A stretch of 64,000 nucleotides of DNA. Source: Cryobacterium glaciale. Its GTDB lineage: Bacteria; Actinomycetota; Actinomycetes; Actinomycetales; Microbacteriaceae. The stretch is from positions 62,001 to 126,000 of the forward strand of contig NZ_SOEY01000007.1 of NCBI RefSeq assembly GCF_004402535.1, written 5' to 3'. Below, in pieces: positions 26,052 to 34,098 of the stretch (the first letter of the stretch is position 1; each line of letters opens with the position of its first letter). A program made the position numbers and the translations under genes. A model generated the notes under the pieces. The model saw only the letters and a program-made list of their open reading frames with translations, was not told the DNA's origin and ran no database searches.

Positions 26052-26299
26052 GCCCGGATGGCCGTTTTGCCCACACGTCAAAGATTCTGGACATGGAAAA
26101 CACGCACCTCGAACGGGAGCACACATCTGGTGTCGCTCGGCGTGTACCCGGACCAGGCCAGCGGCTTCGCCGCCCTCACCCGGTTCATTCCCCTGCTTCT
26201 CGGCGACAGTGATGATGACCCACAGCTCGCAGATATCCTCGGAAACACACCGTCGGTCAGAGCGTTCCGACGGCAGAGTGCTCACGGAGGACAGCGACC
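26052..26299. other. gap with recombination-scar sequence, no gene seen
   Basis: TTTTGCCCACACGTCAAA at about 26,066 shares its first 14 bases with a sequence at about 47,953. No reading frame here has convincing protein character. Confidence 0.5.
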
Positions 26300-27004
26300 C
26301 TAGCCGGACTTCGTGAACGGAGCACAGCGCGATGTTTTGATGAGGCCGTCCGAGGCTTGTACCGTTATCACGGCCGGACCCGAGCTGAGCTCATTGTCGA
26401 TGATGTCGTCGCCGGTGGCGTTCAGACGCGCCCAGTAACAGTTCGATCCGCCGTCCGAGGAATACGTACCCGGCTGGATATCCGTGCCAACCCGAAATGT
26501 TCCGTCGCCGGCGAACGTGTTGGCGGCGACGACATCTTCGGCACCCTTGATTGCGCCCTCGCGCGTGTCCAAGGCCGATGAGCGAGCGGTCAATTCGGCG
26601 TCACGAACGCTGAGTGCGGCCTCCGCGCCCGCAAGGTTTTCCTCGCGCACCTCCGCAGCACCAACTTTCGACCGCAGCCCGCTGATCGTATCGTTTTGCT
26701 TGCCCCAGTCGGTTCGGAGTGAGTCGTAGTTGTCACTCTTCGAGGTGAACTCTGCTTGAAGGTCATTGGTTGCGCCGACTTGGCCCGCGAGTAAAACACC
26801 CAGCGTTGCGATTGCGATTGCTGCGACAGCCCCTGTGGCGACCAGGGCGAGGAAAGGGGTGCGCTTGGTGCGGAGGTCGGGAATCCGCTTTAACTTAGGG
26901 AGCCAACGGGTGAAAGGGTCGAACCTCTTTGATTTCGCACGTGGCGGTGTGGGAATCGCTTCGTTGCTGTCGTTGCTGTCGTTGCTGTCGTTGCTGTCGT
27001 TCAT
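26300..27004 (-). CDS. membrane-anchored coiled-coil protein with exported C-terminal domain
   Basis: A 234-residue protein that begins with four Asn-Asp-Ser repeats encoded by a 9-bp tandem repeat. A basic stretch and one membrane helix near residues 49-72 follow, then a predicted coiled coil (about 80-160, TSKSDNYDSLRTDWGKQND to ALDTREGAIKGAEDVV) and a C-terminal domain with two Cys (GTFRVGTDIQPGTYSSDGG, NCYWARL, TSRCAPF). That end domain is common in exported actinobacterial proteins of unknown role. Start is supported by GGGGG before the ATG. Confidence 0.75.
   Translation of the reverse strand: MNDSNDSNDSNDSNEAIPTPPRAKSKRFDPFTRWLPKLKRIPDLRTKRTPFLALVATGAVAAIAIATLGVLLAGQVGATNDLQAEFTSKSDNYDSLRTDWGKQNDTISGLRSKVGAAEVREENLAGAEAALSVRDAELTARSSALDTREGAIKGAEDVVAANTFAGDGTFRVGTDIQPGTYSSDGGSNCYWARLNATGDDIIDNELSSGPAVITVQASDGLIKTSRCAPFTKSG
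26961..26996. repeat. 9-bp tandem repeat inside the coiled-coil protein gene
   Basis: Four exact copies of TCGTTGCTG followed by a partial fifth. On the coding strand they encode Asn-Asp-Ser repeats at the extreme N-terminus. Copy-number changes stay in frame and would only lengthen or shorten the cytoplasmic tail. Confidence 0.9.
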
Positions 27005-27094
27005 GGTGGTTCCCCCTGTGTCGATTTACGCTACTGCGTGGTGGCGGGGGCCGGACTGCTCTCGCCCGGCTTCCGCCACCCCATTTCGGGCAGA

Positions 27095-28171
27095 CTATTC
27101 GGCCAGCAGCGTCCAGTTTCCGTCGGCGCTGACGACAATGGCGGACGGGCCTGAGCTCAGCGGCACCGTTCCGGAGTAGGCGCCGATCTCGTTGACGAGC
27201 AGCCCCATGTTGAAGGCTTCGCCGGTCTCCTCGATGATCGAGAAGTTCCTCGCGCCGTCGTGCGTGGCCGTGAGCTTGCCGGCGGAGCCGTCGAAGAGAT
27301 ACACGCCGTCGCCGGCACCGGATGCGACGAGTGCGGGTGCCGCAGAGATGGGTGCGATGGTCAGGCTCCAGTTTCCATCAGCCGTGATCTGCAGGGTCGT
27401 GTCTTCACCGAAAGAGTTGAAGCCGTACTGTGTTGTCCCACTGTAGGCGCCGATTGTGTTGACGAGCAGTTGCCCAGTGGATGCGTTGCTCGCGTCGAGC
27501 ACAGAGACGGCGAAGTTTCTCGTGCCGTCGTGGGTTGCGGTGACGATTCCGGCAGTGGCGCCGGCCGGCAGCGTGACAAGGTTGTCGCCGGCACCGGCCT
27601 GGGTGACAACCTCGAAGGTGCCGAAGGCGTCGTCGGCCCATGACTGCACGGTGTCCTCCGGCACCGCTTCCACCACCGGCTCTTCAACGACGGGTTCCTC
27701 TGCGGCCGGTTCGACTGCCGAATCAACGACCGGAGCCACGGCTGCCGGAATGTCACTCGGTGCGTTACTCGCGTTGACTCCGGAGACGATCATTGACAGC
27801 ACGGTTACCGCGCCCGTGACGATCCAGGCGATTTTCTTGTATTGGTCATACCCGGCGAGGCGCAGTCCCTGCTTGTCGCGGCCCTGGGCGAGAACGAGGA
27901 TGAGGTCGACGAGCCACCAGATTCCCAGGCCGCCGAAGGTCAGCAGCTTGGCGATGCCGGAGCCGATTTTGCCGAGGTAGAAGCGGTCAACGCCGAAGAC
28001 GCCGAGTAGCCAGGCGAACAGCCAGGTAGCCACAAAGGACTTCGGGGAAACCGCGGGGCCGATCATTCGCGCGTCCGTGGCCGGCACCGCTGTCGGCGCT
28101 GGCTGAAGGAACTGCTCCTGCTGAGTGGTCGGCACTCCGGCCGGGGGTGCGTTGTGGTTGGTCGTGGGCAT
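27095..28171 (-). CDS. TM2-domain protein with two C-terminal exported repeats
   Basis: A 358-residue protein. After a Pro/Ala/Thr-rich N-terminus comes a TM2 domain (about residues 44-105: FVATWLFAWLLGVFGVDRFYLGKIGSG, GGLGIWWLVDLILVL), then another membrane helix near 115-132 (WIVTGAVTVLSMIVSGV) and an acidic Val/Glu-rich spacer. Two copies of one module follow: LTATHDGARNFSI..LLVNEIGAYSGT..ADGNWTL and IVTATHDGTRNFAV..LLVNTIGAYSGT..ADGNWSL. The repeats are probably extracellular beta domains. Function is unknown. The neighbour at 28,222 is on the same strand and also membrane-anchored. Confidence 0.82.
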   Translation of the reverse strand: MPTTNHNAPPAGVPTTQQEQFLQPAPTAVPATDARMIGPAVSPKSFVATWLFAWLLGVFGVDRFYLGKIGSGIAKLLTFGGLGIWWLVDLILVLAQGRDKQGLRLAGYDQYKKIAWIVTGAVTVLSMIVSGVNASNAPSDIPAAVAPVVDSAVEPAAEEPVVEEPVVEAVPEDTVQSWADDAFGTFEVVTQAGAGDNLVTLPAGATAGIVTATHDGTRNFAVSVLDASNASTGQLLVNTIGAYSGTTQYGFNSFGEDTTLQITADGNWSLTIAPISAAPALVASGAGDGVYLFDGSAGKLTATHDGARNFSIIEETGEAFNMGLLVNEIGAYSGTVPLSSGPSAIVVSADGNWTLLAE

Positions 28172-28221
28172 GTTGTGATCCTCTGTTTGTTGTGGTGGGT
28201 GCGTGGAGTGGAAAGGCAGAG

Positions 28222-28710
28222 TTACTGCTGGGAAAGTTCGACGACGATGTCGAGACCGCTACCCGGGTGGTAGCCCCAGGAGGCGTCGAAATCGTCCCAG
28301 GTCGCGGTCTGTCGGCCGTCGAGTGCGCGGGTGCTGCCGATGCGCGTGTTGACGCTGTCCGGTACCTCGAGCTGGTCGAGAACGCAGAGCACGTCGACAT
28401 AGTCAGCGCCGGGCGACTCTTCGCCGTCGCTCTGCATCGAAAGGCTTTCGCCCTCGTCGCCCACGGTGATCCACACGTTGTCGACAACGTCGCACGTCTC
28501 GGTGGCAGCGACGATGGCGGCGGACGGAAAGAAGGAGCCGGTCCCGCCACCGAGCGACGTTGCGGTGAGTGTGCCGCCAACACCGACGATGAGACCGATG
28601 CCCAGGCTGACTAGACCGATCGTGAGGTCGCGTCTGTTGAACGCGGTGCCCTGTGCCATCGGCGGTGATGCGAGTTCTTCGGACGGGTTCTCGGTTGGTG
28701 CTGGTTCCAT
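28222..28710 (-). CDS. single-span membrane protein of unknown function
   Basis: A 162-residue protein with a polar N-terminus, one membrane helix near residues 29-52 (LTIGLVSLGIGLIVGVGGTLTAT) and a small exported domain with Cys at CDVVDNVWITVGDEG and VLCVLDQLEVP. The layout resembles many uncharacterised Microbacteriaceae envelope proteins. It precedes the TM2-domain gene by about 50 bases and is probably in the same operon. Confidence 0.7.
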   Translation of the reverse strand: MEPAPTENPSEELASPPMAQGTAFNRRDLTIGLVSLGIGLIVGVGGTLTATSLGGGTGSFFPSAAIVAATETCDVVDNVWITVGDEGESLSMQSDGEESPGADYVDVLCVLDQLEVPDSVNTRIGSTRALDGRQTATWDDFDASWGYHPGSGLDIVVELSQQ

Positions 28711-28858
28711 GATGTGGCTCCTCTAGCTGGTCTGCAGTGGGAGCGGGTGGGGCGGTCATTCCCCCCAATGACAACGACCGTTCCTCACCCGCCGGTACCG
28801 ACCGACTGAGGTGGGCACGACACCAAACTATTGGTTTGCTACAAAATCAACGGTTCTG

Positions 28859-28920
28859 CTAGCGATAACAGGGGTTATCACTAGTTCGTGTTGCATTACA
28901 AACCGAGGCGATCGTAGGCT
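28859..28920 (+). promoter_or_regulatory. promoter and dyad operator of the restriction-modification operon
   Basis: CTAGCGATAAC (28,859-28,869) and GTTATCACTAG (28,874-28,884) form an 11-bp dyad with one mismatch. Seven bases further TTGCAT (28,891-28,896) and, after 18 bases, TAGGCT (28,915-28,920) make a plausible promoter for the operon start at 28,946. The dyad could bind a repressor. The helix-turn-helix-like N-terminus of the first operon protein is one candidate, by analogy with autoregulated restriction loci. Confidence 0.55.
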
Positions 28921-28945
28921 GAGGTCACCACGAGAGGAGCGCCGC

Positions 28946-30967
28946 ATGACGATCACCGACACCAGCCTGCTGATGACCATGTCCGACATCGCTGCCCTCG
29001 CCCACGTGCAGCGCCCGGTCGTCTCGGTTTGGCGCAGCCGCGCGGCCGGCACCGATGCGCCGTTTCCGGCCCCGATCAGCCGCCAGCGCGGCGTCGACCT
29101 CTTCGACGCCGGCCAGGTCGGCGGCTGGCTCGAACGCACCGGCCGCGGCAACAACCGCGAGGCCACAGCGGATGCCGCCGCCTACGCCGTCTCCGCCCGC
29201 CACGACTTCGACGAAGTCGCGTTCCGCGGCGTCACGGCACTGCTCGCCCTCCGCGAGGCGGGTGACCACGCGCTCGGCGGGCTGACCGCGGCCGAGTTGC
29301 TCGACGCCGCCGACGAGCACGACCCCGACGATGACCTGCTCTTTCGCGAGGTCGACGCTCTCGGCACCCGCCTGGTGGCCCTGGCCGAGTACGTCGACGC
29401 CCTCGTTGAGGCCGCTTACGGCCCAGCGCCCGCCTTCGAACGGATGCTCACCGACCGCGCAAAGCGCAACTTCGCCGACGAGGGCGACCTCACTCTCAGC
29501 CGCGCAGCCATCGACCTGATGACCCACACCGTTACGGCGCTGCGCTTCACCCAGCACGCCGACTCTGTAGTCGTCGATCCGACGGGTAGTGCGGGCGACC
29601 TCCTGGTGGCGATTCACGAGGCGCACCCCCGCGATCTGCCGGTGCTGACCGCGAATGACGACGATCCGGCCGCCCGGCTGCAACGGCGTCGCCTGATGGT
29701 GCACGGCATCGTGCGCACCGGGGTGCCGGTTCAGCCCTCGGGTGCCTTCACCGTGGACGGTTCCGCCGTACACATCGCGCAATACCCGTCCGCCGCCCAA
29801 CCGACCATGACCCCGGTCGAGATGCTGTCGGCCATCGACGACATCGTCTTACAGCTCACCGACCAGCAACTCGCCGTGGTGTTGGCCCCGGCCACCGTGC
29901 TCACCGACATCGGGCTCAGCCCCGAAGCCGATCAACTGCGCTCCTCGCTGTTGCGCTCGGGCCGGGTGCGTGCCATCGTGCGCCTGCCCGCTGGAATGCT
30001 CAGCGGCAAACCCCAGCAGCTGCAGGCCATCTGGGTGCTCGGCGCCGCCCACACCCAGCACGCCCTCGCCGACCGCTACGCGATGGTGGCCGATCTCGTG
30101 GCCACACCGCTCGACACCGCGGTGATCGACGACCTTGTGAGCGACCTCGTCGCCTCCCTCGGCGACCGCAGCACCGTGCGAGCGCACTCCTTTCGCTTCG
30201 CCCGGCTCGCGCTCACCCGCACCCTGCTCGCGAGCCGTCAACCTCTGATCGCCGGAGTTGACACGGTGGCCGTCGCACCCGAGCAGTCGGCGGCGGCGCT
30301 TGCCATCGACATCGACAGGCTGGTCACGGCCCTCCATAGCGACCTCACCGTGTTCCCCGCGACCCCAGATCAAAGCTCCAACACGATGACCGTGCACGAG
30401 CTCCTCACCGCCGGGCACCTGCGATACATTCCCGGCAACCGAATCGCCGCCGAGGATGTGATCGTCGGAAAAGTGGACGGCATCCGCTTGATCGGCCCGG
30501 CTGAAGTCGCGAACCCCACAGAGCTCGGCCACCGTAGCATCGACCGCCTGAGGTTCGCCGCGGGGTATCCGTCCGGGCGGGTGACGGAGCCTGGAGACGT
30601 CGTGTTCTGTACCTCTCCGAAGCCAGCCGCCCTGGTCGATACCGAGGGAACTTCGGTCGTGCTGTTTCCGGCCCGAATTCTACGCATCGACCGCGCAGAC
30701 CCGAACGGCCTGCTCGCCGAGGTGCTCGCCGCCGACATTGCCGCGCTGCCCCCGGGCCATCGCCGTTGGCGGGCGTGGAAAGCACGCCAGGTGGCCCTAA
30801 CCCAACGCGCCGCGCTCGCCGATGCCCTCACCTCGCTACGGTGGGAACAGAAGCAGACGCGCGACCGGCTGGGGCAGCTCGACGAGCTCACCGATTTGCT
30901 CATGACCGGCATCACCGCCGGCACCATCACCCTTGCTTCTAACGCACCATCGAAAGGAACCACCTAG
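28946..30967 (+). CDS. catalytically dead HsdM-like protein with HsdS-like C-terminus
   Basis: A 673-residue protein opening the type I restriction operon. The N-terminus (MSDIAALAHVQRPVVSVWRSR) looks like a helix-turn-helix. The middle follows the HsdM fold: VVDPTGSAGDLLVAIHEAH near residue 211 replaces motif I DPCCGSGG, and where the neighbouring HsdM has the catalytic NPPF, near residue 278, this protein has AQYPSA. From about residue 479 the sequence (TVHELLTAGHLRYIPGNRI, EPGDVVFCTSPKPAALVD, then a helix with WEQKQTRDRLGQLDELTDLL) resembles half an HsdS. It is probably a DNA-binding or regulatory subunit rather than an enzyme. The ATG at 28,946 follows GAGGAGC; the stop overlaps the hsdM GTG. 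Confidence 0.8.
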   Translation: MTITDTSLLMTMSDIAALAHVQRPVVSVWRSRAAGTDAPFPAPISRQRGVDLFDAGQVGGWLERTGRGNNREATADAAAYAVSARHDFDEVAFRGVTALLALREAGDHALGGLTAAELLDAADEHDPDDDLLFREVDALGTRLVALAEYVDALVEAAYGPAPAFERMLTDRAKRNFADEGDLTLSRAAIDLMTHTVTALRFTQHADSVVVDPTGSAGDLLVAIHEAHPRDLPVLTANDDDPAARLQRRRLMVHGIVRTGVPVQPSGAFTVDGSAVHIAQYPSAAQPTMTPVEMLSAIDDIVLQLTDQQLAVVLAPATVLTDIGLSPEADQLRSSLLRSGRVRAIVRLPAGMLSGKPQQLQAIWVLGAAHTQHALADRYAMVADLVATPLDTAVIDDLVSDLVASLGDRSTVRAHSFRFARLALTRTLLASRQPLIAGVDTVAVAPEQSAAALAIDIDRLVTALHSDLTVFPATPDQSSNTMTVHELLTAGHLRYIPGNRIAAEDVIVGKVDGIRLIGPAEVANPTELGHRSIDRLRFAAGYPSGRVTEPGDVVFCTSPKPAALVDTEGTSVVLFPARILRIDRADPNGLLAEVLAADIAALPPGHRRWRAWKARQVALTQRAALADALTSLRWEQKQTRDRLGQLDELTDLLMTGITAGTITLASNAPSKGTT

Positions 30968-32583
30968 TGGCACCGAAGACCAAGATCGCCGCCCTGCCGT
31001 CGACCATGAAAGAGCTAAAGGACACCCTGTGGAAGGCCGCCGACAAGCTGCGCGGATCCATGGACGCCTCGCAGTACAAGGACGTCATTCTCGGCCTGGT
31101 GTTTCTCAAGTACGTCAGTGATTCCTTCGACGAGCGTCGCGAGCAGATTCGCACCGAACTCGCCGCCGACGGCCTCGACGAGGACCAGATCGGCCAGCTC
31201 ATCGACGACGTCGACGAATACACCGGCCGTAGGGTGTTCTGGGTGCCGGCCGCCGCACGCTGGACCTACATCGCCGAAAACGCCAAGGGTATCCCGGGTG
31301 CGGCCGGTGAGCCGTTCAAACAGGTCGGCCAGCTCATCGACGAGGCCATGGACCTCATCATGGTCGCCAACCCCACCCTCGCAGCCACCCTGCCGCGCAT
31401 CTACAACCGTGACGGCGTCGACCAGCGCCGCCTCGGCGAACTGCTCGACCTCTTCAACTCTGCCCGCTTCACCGGCGAAGGCTCGACCAAAGCCCGCGAC
31501 CTGCTCGGCGAGGTCTACGAATACTTCTTGGAGAAGTTCGCCAAGGCCGAAGGCAAGCGCGGCGGCGAGTTCTACACCCCGGCCGGGGTCGTACGCGTGC
31601 TGGTCGAGATGCTCGAACCCACCCGCGGCCGCGTCTACGACCCGTGCTGCGGCTCGGGCGGCATGTTCGTGCAGGCCGAGAAGTTTCTCGAGAACCACCA
31701 CAAAGAGGGCTCGGAGCTCTCGGTCTTCGGCCAGGAACTCAACGAGCGCACCTGGCGCATGGCCAAGATGAACCTCGCCATCCACGGGCTCAACGGCAAC
31801 CTCGCCAGCCGCTGGGGCGACACCTTCGCCCGTGACCAGCACCCCGACATGCAGGCCGACTACATCCTCGCCAACCCGCCCTTCAACATCAAGGACTGGG
31901 CTCGCAACGAGCAGGATCCCCGCTGGCGCTACGGCGTTCCGCCCGCCGGCAACGCCAACTACGCCTGGATTCAGCACATCATCTCCAAGCTCAACCCCGG
32001 CGGCAGCGCCGGCGTCGTCATGGCCAACGGGTCGATGTCGTCCAACTCCGGCGGCGAGGGCGAGATTCGCGCCCAGCTTGTGGAGGCCGACCTCGTCACC
32101 TGCATGGTCGCCCTTCCCACGCAGCTGTTCCGCAGCACCGGCATTCCGGTGTGCACCTGGTTCTTCGCCAAAGACAAGACCGCGGGGGAGAAGGGCAGCA
32201 TCGACCGCACCGGCCAGGTGCTCTTCATCGACGCCCGCAACCTCGGCACCATGGTCGACCGCGCCGAGCGCGCCCTCTCGGATGAGGACATCGCCAAGAT
32301 CACCGCCAGCTACCACGCCTGGCGCGGCACGCCCTCCGCTGCGGATGCTGGCTTCACCTACGCAGACGAGCCCGGCTTCGCCTACTCCGCGTCACTCGCC
32401 GAGATCAAAGCCGCGGACTATGCGTTGACCCCTGGGCGTTATGTCGGCGCCGCCGAAGCCGAAGAGGATGCCGAGCCGATCGAGGAAAAGATCGCCCGGC
32501 TGAGCGCCGAGCTGTTCGCCCAGTTCGACGAGTCCGAGCGCCTTGCGGCGGTCGTGCGCGAGCAGTTGGGGCGCGTCTCGTGA
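30967..32583 (+). CDS. hsdM: type I restriction-modification system, methyltransferase subunit
   Basis: A 538-residue N6-adenine methyltransferase subunit that modifies host DNA with HsdS. The HsdM N-terminal helical domain spans about residues 8-165. The SAM-binding motif I is YDPCCGSGGMFVQAEKF near residue 224 and the catalytic motif IV ILANPPFNIKDW near 300, both intact. GTG overlaps the preceding stop by one base and the hsdS GTG overlaps its own stop by four. This is the active methyltransferase of the locus, in contrast to the degenerate protein upstream. Confidence 0.96.
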   Translation: MAPKTKIAALPSTMKELKDTLWKAADKLRGSMDASQYKDVILGLVFLKYVSDSFDERREQIRTELAADGLDEDQIGQLIDDVDEYTGRRVFWVPAAARWTYIAENAKGIPGAAGEPFKQVGQLIDEAMDLIMVANPTLAATLPRIYNRDGVDQRRLGELLDLFNSARFTGEGSTKARDLLGEVYEYFLEKFAKAEGKRGGEFYTPAGVVRVLVEMLEPTRGRVYDPCCGSGGMFVQAEKFLENHHKEGSELSVFGQELNERTWRMAKMNLAIHGLNGNLASRWGDTFARDQHPDMQADYILANPPFNIKDWARNEQDPRWRYGVPPAGNANYAWIQHIISKLNPGGSAGVVMANGSMSSNSGGEGEIRAQLVEADLVTCMVALPTQLFRSTGIPVCTWFFAKDKTAGEKGSIDRTGQVLFIDARNLGTMVDRAERALSDEDIAKITASYHAWRGTPSAADAGFTYADEPGFAYSASLAEIKAADYALTPGRYVGAAEAEEDAEPIEEKIARLSAELFAQFDESERLAAVVREQLGRVS

Positions 32584-33800
32584 CTGACTGGGAGCAGACG
32601 ACGCTGGGTGAGGTTGTTCTTGAGGGAGGGGGTTCTTTCAAGACGGGCCCATTCGGCACGACGCTCAAAGCGAGCGAGTATTCCTCTCATGGCGTGCCGG
32701 TCATATCCGTTGGTGAGGTCGCCTACGGATCCTTGGTTCTACGACGCGATACCCCGCGAGTCTCCTCTGAAGTTACGACGAGGCTTGCGGAGTACGTCCT
32801 AAGAAAGGGCGACATAGTCTTTGGACGCAAGGGCGCAGTGGACCGCAGCGCTTGGGTTCAACCCAACCAAGAGGGCTGGTTCCTCGGTTCCGATGGAATT
32901 CGAGCTCGACTTGCGTCGTCTGTAGATTCAAAATTCGTGGCCTATCAACTCCAAGGCCCCCACATTCGTGAGTGGCTCCTGCAGCATGCTTCCGGTTCCA
33001 CACTCCTGTCGCTGAATCAAACAACGCTGTCGCGGGTGCCCCTTCTGGTGCCGCCCCTTCGTGACCAGCAAGCGGTCGCCGAGGTCTTGGGCTCGCTCGA
33101 CGAGAAGATCGCCGCCAACACTAGGATCGCCGCGACATCCGCCGGGCTCTCCAGAGCGCTGTTCGAAGATGCGCTTCAGAAAGGATCAGTTGAATCGTTG
33201 CTTTCAGACGTCACGACCCTGGTTTCAAGAGGTGTAACGCCTGCGTATTCTGAGGACGCCGTTGGTACAACGATGATCCTGAATCAGAAGTGCGTGCGTG
33301 GTCAAAGAGTTTCACTTGCTCCCTCGCGCCGCACCAATGACTCCAAAGTCCGAGATGACAAGATCCTCTTGGTCAATGATGTTTTGGTGAATTCGACCGG
33401 CCAAGGAACTTTGGGGCGGGTTGCCCGTTGGACCCGCGACGACCGAGCGACGACCGATTCACACATCTCGATTGTGCGGTTTAATGCAACCCAGACGAAC
33501 CCAGTTGCCGCCGGTTATGGCCTCCTGAGGATGCAACAATCAATCGAAGAACTCGGAGAGGGCAGCACCGGGCAGACAGAATTGTCGCGAGTCGACCTCG
33601 GCAATCTTCGTGTGCTGTTGCCTGCTCGTGAGCATCAGGACAAGCTTGGCGCGCGGTTGTCGGAACTCTCGCAGTCCGAGGATGCGCATCTAGCCGAAAA
33701 CGAGACCCTCGCCGCCACGCGCGACGCCCTGCTCCCGCAGCTCATGTCGGGCAAGCTGCGCGTCAAAAACGCCGAGAAGTCGCTCGCGGGCGTGCTGTGA
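32580..33800 (+). CDS. hsdS: type I restriction-modification system, specificity subunit
   Basis: A 406-residue specificity subunit with two target-recognition domains, each followed by a helical conserved region. The first starts TTLGEVVLEGGGSFKTGPFGTTLKASEY and ends DQQAVAEVLGSLDEKIAANTRI near residue 180. The second ends with HQDKLGARLSELSQSEDAHLAENETLAATRDALLPQLMSGKL. The recognition domains look less GC-rich than the flanking genes, as is usual for exchanged HsdS modules. It overlaps hsdM by four bases. Confidence 0.93.
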   Translation: MTDWEQTTLGEVVLEGGGSFKTGPFGTTLKASEYSSHGVPVISVGEVAYGSLVLRRDTPRVSSEVTTRLAEYVLRKGDIVFGRKGAVDRSAWVQPNQEGWFLGSDGIRARLASSVDSKFVAYQLQGPHIREWLLQHASGSTLLSLNQTTLSRVPLLVPPLRDQQAVAEVLGSLDEKIAANTRIAATSAGLSRALFEDALQKGSVESLLSDVTTLVSRGVTPAYSEDAVGTTMILNQKCVRGQRVSLAPSRRTNDSKVRDDKILLVNDVLVNSTGQGTLGRVARWTRDDRATTDSHISIVRFNATQTNPVAAGYGLLRMQQSIEELGEGSTGQTELSRVDLGNLRVLLPAREHQDKLGARLSELSQSEDAHLAENETLAATRDALLPQLMSGKLRVKNAEKSLAGVL

Positions 33801-34098
33801 TGCCCGCCCTGAAGACTGGCCCCATCCGTTGATCGAGCTTGCCGAGATCTCCATCAACCAACGCGACCCGCGTTGGGATCGCGGCCAGCGTCATGCGCAT
33901 TGCGATCTGTAGGAAGGCCCGATCAACGAAATGGTCGCGCCGGTCATGGCAGGCACCTCGGGCAGCGGTGAAGGCGTACAAATCTAATGTCGGTGGTACC
34001 TGCCAGAATTTTCGTAGAGCGTCAATCGTGTGCGCGAGCTTGGGCTGCGACGAGGTAGGGAACATTGGTGCACTACATCGACTTGAGGAGACTGGGTC
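33801..34098. other. gap between hsdS and yhcG-type gene
   Basis: About 300 bases without a convincing gene. It contains a perfect 19-base hairpin (CCAACGCG-ACC-CGCGTTGG, 33,858-33,876) that may attenuate the operon, and a ribosome site (GAGGAG) for the next gene. Stop codons in all frames suggest degraded coding sequence. Confidence 0.5.

Noticed and set aside
25677-26300. Open frames near the right attachment site, including a minus-strand frame ending VWAECGHGLEN
   Set aside because: No recombinase motifs (Arg, His-x-x-Arg, Tyr) are present and the frames are short with unlikely composition. I treat them as remnants or chance, not as an integrase gene.
32580-33800. Phase-variable or split hsdS with inverted duplicates
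   Set aside because: No inverted copy of a recognition domain and no recombinase gene were seen nearby; the single hsdS is intact.
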